Shown one piece after another: positions 1 through 3,762 of a stretch of DNA of 5,631 bases. The notes under the pieces are model-generated. The model was not told where the DNA came from, did no database searches, and saw nothing but the letters and a program-made list of their open reading frames with translations. The DNA is from Humisphaera sp. (lineage in GTDB: Bacteria > Planctomycetota > Phycisphaerae > Tepidisphaerales > Tepidisphaeraceae), in contig JANXVV010000178.1 of the NCBI GenBank assembly GCA_025351525.1, positions 1 through 5,631 of the forward strand, given 5' to 3'. The first letter of the stretch is position 1; the number at the start of each line of letters is the position of its first letter. A program made the position numbers and the translations under genes.

Positions 1-617
1 GGACTGTCGTAAAGATCCACGACCGGCGAGTTGGCGCGGTATCCTTGCGAGGCGTTCGACGCGAAGAGGGCGATGCGGTCGACGGTGACCGCCGTGACGT
101 CTCCGGTACTTGTGAGAATTTTCGTCGAGTGAGTCAACCCGCTCGTCGGCATGGAGATGGTCCAGGTCGGGCCGGTGGTCGTCGTCAAACCATTGCGAGA
201 GACGATGCGCCACGTGTGGGTTCCGCCGGGGAGAAGTTGGCCGAGCAGAGTGTGGGGGGAGGCGACATTGCCGAGAAGCGTGCCGTCAAGATAGACGTCA
301 TAGCTGGAGGCTCCGCTTGCGGGTTGCCAACTCAAGGTCGGGGGAGACGCCGGTAGTGCGGCACCGTGGGGCGGGGTCGGGTCGGTTGGGGCGGAGGGCG
401 TTCCGATGTCGAAAGTCCATCGCGGGCCGGCTGTGAATGAGGTTGCCGCGTGCGCGACAACCTGCCATGCGTGTGGCTCTGAAGCCACCGCACCGTCCGT
501 CGTCCATTGGCTACTCGTGACATGGGCGACAAGCGCATCGTCCAAGTAAACGTCATAGCCGCTTGCTTCGGGAGAGGCGTCCCAGATCAGCGTCGGCTGC
601 GTGGATGCCGTGTCGCC
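1..617 (-). pseudogene. Kelch gene fragment D: two Fn3-like modules then kelch, open to the left edge
   Basis: I translated the third frame by hand from 617 to base 1 and it has no stop, so about 205 codons are open and continue beyond the window. It begins GDTASTQPTLIWDASPEASG, continues through two Fn3-like modules joined by a PTDPTPPHG linker, and ends with VDRIALFAS and VVDLYDS, which look like a returning kelch blade. The only in-frame ATG (152) lies inside the second module. The segment therefore has no start of its own and must have been translated from upstream. Confidence 0.72.
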
Positions 618-632
618 TCCGGTGGCCGGTGA
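150..632 (-). repeat. Two tandem Fn3-like modules, 255-bp period
   Basis: Two homologous protein modules lie in tandem with a period of exactly 255 bases (85 codons). The strand SGYDVYLDD starts with its Tyr codon at 557 and SSYDVYLDG with its Tyr codon at 302. The closing strands GPRWTFDIG and GPTWTISM are also 255 bases apart, at the Trp codons 419 and 164. Other matched elements are QPTLIWDAS with PPTLSWQPAS, and HAWQVVAHA with HTWRIVSRN. The pattern resembles the Fn3-like spacer modules common in bacterial extracellular proteins. The first copy begins at the frame change. Confidence 0.7.
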
Positions 633-1056
633 GATTGTTGTAGACATCCACGTTGTTGTTTGGTGCGCCGAAAAATGATCCTTGTCCGGGACCGAACACG
701 GCCAATGGCCCTTCGGTAAACGCCGCGAGTTCGGCGCGGGCTTCGGAGAGTGAGACGGGCGACCGGGACCACTGGTCGGTTGCCGTGTCGTAAATTTTCA
801 CCCCGCTGGTGTAGCTGGAAAAACCCATGTAGCTTGGGCTGCGACCTCCGGCAAAGATCGCTTTTGTCCCCACGGTGGTGACGTTGGGATCGATAATGCC
901 ATCGACTGCCTGATGGGTCCAGATGCCAGTGACCACGTCGAAGACGGCGTCATCGTAAGGGACGGTTAAATTTGCGCTGCCGCCGTCGAAAACGACTTTA
1001 TTGCCCACGACGGCATGAGGCCGCGTTCCAAAATCGGTACTTGGAATTGTGGTCGA
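618..1056 (-). pseudogene. Kelch gene fragment C: blades after the in-frame stop
   Basis: This is the same frame as fragment B, immediately after the TAG. It reads STTIPSTDFGTRPHAVVGNK and then VVFDGG, matching the equivalent stretch of fragment B (TTIALPHLRDNATPVAVGDQ, then VVFAGG) with one extra position at the stop. Later blades include AVFDVVTGIW, AIFAGG, VKIYDTATDQW and VDVYNNLTG. The frame remains open to 553, but after LTG the residues become HRRRHGIH and lose all kelch character, so coding identity has moved to another frame by about 617. Confidence 0.75.
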
Positions 1057-1059
1057 CTA
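1057..1059 (-). other. In-frame TAG nonsense codon in kelch gene
   Basis: The codons here read CGA TGG TAG TCG ACC. Kelch homology is in the same frame on both sides. The Hsp70 gene in this window ends with TAG (5559-5561), so recoding of UAG as a sense codon is not supported. Confidence 0.75.
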
Positions 1060-1485
1060 CCATCGTCCAATGGAGGGATCGAAGACGTTCACGGCGGTCG
1101 AGGTGAAGACCGCCAACTTGCCCGCTACGGCAACGAGAGCACCAGGCCCAGTGGCCGGCAGTGTAGCGCGCGACCATGCGCCGGTCGCTGCGTCATAAAG
1201 GTCGATATCTCCCTTAAAGTCGTCAAGAAAAAACGCCGTGGTTCCGACGACAGCCGAATAGACACTAGCGGTCGCCTGGGACAAGATTGCGGAGGTCCAC
1301 TGCCCCGTCGCGGTGTGATAGATGTCGACTTGGTTGCTAGTCGCAAGTTGGCCGCCGCTCCGCACAAAGCCGCCGGCGAACACAACCTGGTCGCCAACCG
1401 CAACCGGCGTCGCATTGTCGCGCAGGTGCGGCAGGGCGATGGTGGTCCAGAGATTTGTTGCGGCATCGAAGACGTCGATCACGTT
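1057..1485 (-). pseudogene. Kelch gene fragment B: middle blades ending at in-frame TAG
   Basis: This segment continues the kelch pattern of fragment A one base out of phase. It shows NVIDVFDAATNLW, VVFAGG, VDIYHTATGQW, IDLYDAATGAW and VNVFDPSIGRW, then stops at TAG (1059-1057). A GTG at 1482 could be called as a start, but it lies inside a blade strand and has no ribosome-binding site that fits an independent gene. Removing one A from the AAA at 1486-1484 joins it to fragment A as SVNVIDVF with no other change. Confidence 0.75.
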
Positions 1486-1486
1486 T
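1484..1486 (-). other. Frameshift site in AAA run of kelch gene
   Basis: The minus-strand reading TCT GTG AAA CGT leaves the kelch frame. Dropping one A gives TCT GTG AAC GTG ATC GAC, which is S V N V I D and restores the repeat pattern. It lies between blade elements GGQTG and IDVFDAATN. A mutation or a homopolymer sequencing error would look the same here. Confidence 0.7.
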
Positions 1487-1867
1487 CACAGACGACACGG
1501 CAGGGTCGTGGCCCGTCTGGCCGCCGATGAACAGGGCCCGCGTTCCAACAACGATGACTTGACGGATGTTACTGCGCGCCTGCGAAAGTTTTGCGGCGGA
1601 CCACGGGCCAGTCGTCGCATGATAGATGTCGACCGCGTCGCTCACGATGAAATTGTTTTTGGCATCCGTGAAATCGCCGCCGGCAAAGTGGACATCGTCG
1701 CCCACCTTGGCCGTCGCGAAAGATTCGCGGGGCTGGGAGAAGGGGGCGAAGGTGTGATAGAGGCCCGCGAGCGCGGGAGCGGCGAGAAGTCGCCGGGGCT
1801 CCAGTTCTTCCAGTGAAAAGGGTTCCGCGCTACACACCGATCTACACCGAACGAAGCAACGTGACAT
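1487..1867 (-). pseudogene. Kelch gene fragment A: leader, LEPR-XLL motif, first blades
   Basis: This is the 5' segment before the first frameshift, about 127 meaningful codons from MSRCFVRCRS. It holds the short leader, LEPRRLLAA, and blade elements VHFAGG, VDIYHATTGPW and ALFIGGQTG. The same frame stays open to 1337, but the residues after SSV (RDRRLRCRNKS and onwards) are basic and have no kelch pattern. That tail is therefore an out-of-frame artefact. The N-terminus is not a textbook signal peptide, which is usual for LEPR-XLL proteins. Confidence 0.75.
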
Positions 1868-1899
1868 GTGATCCTCCCTATAGGGTTGCGATGAGTGTA
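1868..1899 (-). promoter_or_regulatory. Leader of kelch gene: strong RBS, palindrome, candidate -10
   Basis: AGGGAGG (1879-1873) stands 5 nt before the ATG at 1867 and is the best evidence for that start. The perfect palindrome CCCTATAGGG (1876-1885) overlaps its 5' part. TACACT (1899-1894) preceded by TG could be an extended -10 box, giving a leader of about 20 nt; I see no convincing -35. The ribosome-binding site is well supported, while the promoter and any operator role of the palindrome are guesses. Confidence 0.45.
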
Positions 1900-1979
1900 T
1901 CAGGTCCGGACGGTAGTCATGCAATAATTCCGGGAACGAGCGGATTAGCAAAACAGAACCATCGCAATTGAAATTTCTG

Positions 1980-2013
1980 GTCCCCTCCCCCCGGTACTCC
2001 GGGGGGAGGGGAC
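1980..2013. terminator. Perfect 15-bp GC hairpin downstream of the propeller gene
   Basis: GTCCCCTCCCCCCGG (1980-1994) and CCGGGGGGAGGGGAC (1999-2013) are exact reverse complements around the loop TACT. The hairpin begins 13 bases past the stop codon of the minus-strand propeller gene and lies upstream of the kelch gene, so it could end the propeller transcript. No T-run follows on either strand, so it is not a canonical intrinsic terminator. It could equally be a dispersed REP-like element or protect an mRNA 3' end. Confidence 0.5.
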
Positions 2014-2025
2014 TGGATCACCGAT

Positions 2026-3003
2026 TCACCGAATCACTTTCCCCTCAATCCCCAGCACTTGACTCGCCGCCGTTGAATCCCCGAAATTCTTGAAATCCTT
2101 AAACGTCCACACCACTTTTTTATTCCGGGTCACTTCGATCAACTGCGGGTTTTCCTTACCGGCGTGGCAGTTGCCGATGAGGATGTTGCCGTTGGGGAGC
2201 ACTTCGAGCATCGTCACCCAGGCGAGGGTGATGCCGGGGAGTTCGGTTTGTTCGATGGCCCAGACGGTCTGGCCCTCCGGGGTGACTTCGATGACGCGGT
2301 TGCCGTTGCCGCAGCCGATGAGGGTGTTGCCGTTGGGGAGGCGATAGGCGCTAAAGACGTGGTCGCCGTGGCCTTCGACACCGTGCCCACCGGCGGCGGG
2401 GCGACCGGCTAATCCCAGTTTGTAGGTCCAGACCACTTTGCCGTTCTCATCATATTCGCGGACGGCTCCGTCATTTTCGTGGGCGATGAGATAGTGGCCG
2501 TTGTCGAGTTGGCGAACCAGTCGGGTGTCGCTGTGGGTGCTGGGTTTTTCGACGGTGAGCGGAAATTCCTTGACGATTTTGTCATCCTGATCCACCTCGA
2601 TGATCCGCGCGTTGCCGGATTCGCTGATCATGGTGTGACCGTTGGCGAGGCGCTGGAAGGCGTGGATCTGCAGGCCGCGTTTGGCGTCGGTGGGTTTGGA
2701 AACGTGGGTCCAGACTATTTTTTTATCCGGGGAGATTTCCTCGATCTTCGAGTCGCTCATGTGGGCGAGAATGTTGCCGTTCGGCAGCATGACGATGTCG
2801 TGCGGCGTGTTTTTGCAGGGCACCTCCCATTCCACTTCGCCCTTGGAATTGACGATCGCGATATGGCCGCGATCGCCGGCGAGAATTTTATAATTCGGGC
2901 GCTCGTCGGCGCGGGCCAGGGTGCTGATTCCGAGAAATAAAAGTGCGGTGGACCAATTGAGCAGTTTCACGGGCGGGCTCCGGGTAGAAGATGGGGACGA
3001 CAT
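2026..3003 (-). CDS. Exported six-blade beta-propeller protein, function unknown
   Basis: This is a 325-aa secreted or periplasmic propeller protein. The N-terminus has a Sec signal: a basic/polar start, hydrophobic STALLFLGISTLARA, and likely cleavage after A32 (ARA|DE). Five blades carry an NG turn: LPNGN 73-77, LANGH 119-123, LDNGH 166-170, LPNGN 222-226 and LPNGN 269-273. Each is followed by an acidic strand and then a basic-hydrophobic W/F strand (KKIVWTH, GKVVWTYKL, GQTVWAIEQ, KKVVWTFKD). The N-terminal GHIAIVNSKGEVEWEV supplies a sixth blade. The pattern resembles the PQQ-like and arylsulfotransferase-type propellers, but I see no catalytic residues that would justify an enzyme name. 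The ATG at 3003 is preferred because GGGAGG lies 5 nt upstream; a GTG at 2970 with GGAG 7 nt upstream is an alternative that keeps the signal core. The reading frame is intact, in contrast to the broken kelch gene downstream. Confidence 0.88.
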   Translation of the reverse strand: MSSPSSTRSPPVKLLNWSTALLFLGISTLARADERPNYKILAGDRGHIAIVNSKGEVEWEVPCKNTPHDIVMLPNGNILAHMSDSKIEEISPDKKIVWTHVSKPTDAKRGLQIHAFQRLANGHTMISESGNARIIEVDQDDKIVKEFPLTVEKPSTHSDTRLVRQLDNGHYLIAHENDGAVREYDENGKVVWTYKLGLAGRPAAGGHGVEGHGDHVFSAYRLPNGNTLIGCGNGNRVIEVTPEGQTVWAIEQTELPGITLAWVTMLEVLPNGNILIGNCHAGKENPQLIEVTRNKKVVWTFKDFKNFGDSTAASQVLGIEGKVIR

Positions 3004-3026
3004 TTGCGCCTCCCGTGCCGCGGGAG
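3004..3026 (-). promoter_or_regulatory. RBS of propeller gene within a small hairpin
   Basis: The ribosome-binding site GGGAGG (3014-3009) lies 5 nt before the ATG at 3003. On the transcript, CTCCCG (3026-3021) can pair with CGGGAG (3015-3010) around a 5-nt loop, and this covers most of that site. The pairing is exact over 6 bp. Whether it limits translation is not shown by the sequence. Confidence 0.45.
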
Positions 3027-3037
3027 CGTGTGCGATG

Positions 3038-3043
3038 AATATA
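3038..3043 (-). promoter_or_regulatory. Candidate -10 box for the propeller gene
   Basis: On the minus strand the bases read TATATT, close to the TATAAT consensus. They would give a leader of about 27 nt containing the hairpin at 3010-3026. The hexamer 17 nt further upstream is TAACGA, a poor -35, so the call rests on one box only. Confidence 0.25.
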
Positions 3044-3102
3044 CCGTGCTTGGACGCGATTCGTTATATTCGTCGTGAAATGGACACTGGGTGGTTTGAA
3101 TG

Positions 3103-3137
3103 AGGTCGCATGGGCGAGACGCCCATGCCACCTTTTT
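3103..3137. repeat. REP-like hairpin followed by T5
   Basis: GCATGGGCG (3108-3116) and CGCCCATGC (3120-3128) form a perfect 9-bp stem with loop AGA. After one C-C mismatch, AGGT (3103-3106) pairs with ACCT (3130-3133). T5 (3133-3137) follows on the plus strand. From memory, the sequence ATGGGCGAGACGCCCATGCC recurs between genes in Planctomycetota and Verrucomicrobiota and yields spurious peptides such as HGRDAHAT; I cannot verify copy number here. It lies between two divergent gene starts, so a terminator role is unlikely despite the shape. Confidence 0.55.
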
Positions 3138-3150
3138 CGAATCATCCTGC

Positions 3151-3194
3151 TCGAGTTTGGTTTGTGAATTCGAGTTTCGTCATTCGTTATTTTC
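3151..3194. repeat. Short direct repeats in the divergent intergenic region
   Basis: TCGAGTTT occurs at 3151-3158 and 3170-3177, 19 bases apart. ATTCGTTATTTTC (3182-3194) is a near copy of ATTCGTTATATTC at 3059-3071. One frame of this AT-rich stretch translates as NSSFVIRYF, similar to FVIRHSSFVI, a boilerplate I recall from intergenic regions of planctomycetes and verrucomicrobia. It is probably dispersed repeat debris, not a gene or operator. Confidence 0.35.
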
Positions 3195-3204
3195 CGACAA
3201 TGCC

Positions 3205-3210
3205 TATATT
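3205..3210 (+). promoter_or_regulatory. Candidate -10 box for the DUF2760-Hsp70 operon
   Basis: TATATT lies 28 nt ahead of the preferred start codon of the small protein gene. It would give a leader of roughly 20 nt carrying AAAGG. The upstream hexamer at 17-nt spacing is ATTCGT, a poor -35, so this is a weak call. No CIRCE-type inverted repeat, which would indicate HrcA heat-shock control, is visible here. Confidence 0.25.
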
Positions 3211-3237
3211 CGATCGAACGAAATGAGAAAGGCGATG

Positions 3238-3762
3238 ATGCAACTGAAACTGGCATTCAAATTGTTCTGGCGAGGGCTGACGGACCGCGCGTTTTCGCAA
3301 CGGGTTGAGCCGTTGCTGCGCGGGGAAGTTGCGCCTGTTGCGCCGGCGGCGGTGATCGCGTCGGCGATTTCAAAGCCGCCGATGCGGAGCGACGCGCTCA
3401 CGTTACTGGCGGTATTGCAGCGGGAAGGTCGGCTGGTGGATTTTCTGAAAGAGTCGATCGCCACCTACGACGATGCACAGATCGGCGCGGCCGTGCGCGA
3501 TATTCACCGGGATTGTGGGGCGGCGCTCGAACGACTGTTCGCACTCAAACCGGTGCTCGATCAACCGGATGGATCGCCGGTGAAAGTGCCGGTGGGTTTT
3601 GACGCCGCCGAGTATCGATTGACAGGCAATGTTGCGGGTCAGCCGCCTTATCAGGGCAAGCTGCAACATGGGGGATGGCAGGCGACGAAAGTGCAGCTTC
3701 CGCAGTGGAGCGGTGTGCCGTCGACCGCCCAGATCATCGCTCCCGCCGAGGTTGAATTGTGA
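3238..3762 (+). CDS. DUF2760 family protein, partner gene of Hsp70
   Basis: This is a 174-aa cytoplasmic protein of unknown biochemical role. I recognise it as DUF2760 from family features: amphipathic N-terminus MQLKLAFKLFWRGL, then ALTLLAVLQREGRLVDFL (53-70), YDDAQIGAAVRDIH (77-90), GFDAAEYRLTGNV (120-132), PPYQGKLQHGGW (136-147) and the terminal IIAPAEVEL. There is no signal peptide. The start at 3238 has AAAGG 5 nt upstream; ATGs at 3235 (spacing too short) and 3223 (no site) are in frame, and a far-upstream ATG at 3100 would run through the REP-like repeat and is rejected. The stop overlaps the Hsp70 start by GTGA, which implies translational coupling. DUF2760 genes are, as I recall, regularly found beside divergent Hsp70 genes, so a role as cofactor or client adaptor of that chaperone is a reasonable inference but unproven. 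Confidence 0.85.
   Translation: MQLKLAFKLFWRGLTDRAFSQRVEPLLRGEVAPVAPAAVIASAISKPPMRSDALTLLAVLQREGRLVDFLKESIATYDDAQIGAAVRDIHRDCGAALERLFALKPVLDQPDGSPVKVPVGFDAAEYRLTGNVAGQPPYQGKLQHGGWQATKVQLPQWSGVPSTAQIIAPAEVEL
3748..3762 (+). promoter_or_regulatory. RBS and GTGA stop-start overlap coupling the two genes
   Basis: GAGG (3748-3751) lies 7 nt ahead of the GTG start (3759-3761) and inside the end of the upstream gene. The upstream TGA (3760-3762) shares two bases with that GTG. This arrangement supports the GTG as the true start and suggests coupled translation in roughly fixed proportion. Confidence 0.7.

Larger units (their letters stand above)
1..1867 (-). pseudogene. Disrupted LEPR-XLL kelch/Fn3 exported protein, 3' end off window
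   Basis: This is a large, probably secreted or surface beta-propeller protein whose reading frame is broken in three places. The start ATG at 1867 is chosen because AGGGAGG lies 5 nt upstream; an in-frame ATG at 1951 has no such site. The N-terminus carries the planctomycetal motif LEPRRLLAA about 24 residues in (LEPR-XLL class). Kelch-like blades follow, each with a GG turn (FAGG, FIGG, FAGG, FDGG, FAGG), then an aromatic strand such as VDIYHATTG or IDLYDAATG, then a Trp. Two Fn3-like modules and a resumed kelch stretch run to base 1. The lesions are an extra A near 1484-1486, an in-frame TAG at 1059-1057 and a frame change near 617-639. No specific function is recognisable; kelch propellers usually bind proteins or glycans. 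The homology is continuous across all three breaks, so one decayed gene is more likely than several small ones. Sequencing error could explain the frameshifts but less easily the stop. Confidence 0.8.

Noticed and set aside
1057..1059. Alternative genetic code with UAG as sense
   Set aside because: The intact Hsp70 gene ends with TAG and is followed at once by a terminator.
1480..1492. Programmed ribosomal frameshifting in the kelch gene
   Set aside because: The only slip site is a plain AAA with no heptamer or visible downstream structure, and the gene also has a nonsense codon and a second frame change.
1015..1816. Plus-strand open frames (171 and 164 aa) opposite the kelch gene
   Set aside because: They are antisense shadows of kelch coding sequence. 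They are Arg/Gly-rich, have no domain pattern and have no ribosome-binding site.
2479..2940. Plus-strand 153-aa open frame opposite the propeller gene
   Set aside because: The minus strand encodes a clear signal peptide and six regular blades over the same bases. The plus frame is the complement of those repeats.
3103..3137. REP-like hairpin plus T5 as a true intrinsic terminator
   Set aside because: No plus-strand gene ends upstream of it; it sits between divergent starts.
3100..3237. Longer N-terminus for the DUF2760 protein from the ATG at 3100
   Set aside because: It would translate the REP-like hairpin (MRSHGRDAHATFF). It has no ribosome-binding site and does not resemble the family's N-terminus.
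3190..3237. CIRCE or other heat-shock operator ahead of the chaperone operon
   Set aside because: I searched for a TTAGCACTC-type inverted repeat and found none.
2888..3256. Minus-strand 122-aa frame across the divergent intergenic region
   Set aside because: It translates the REP-like repeat (WHGRLAHAT) and boilerplate (TNDETRIHKP) and then overlaps the propeller gene out of frame.
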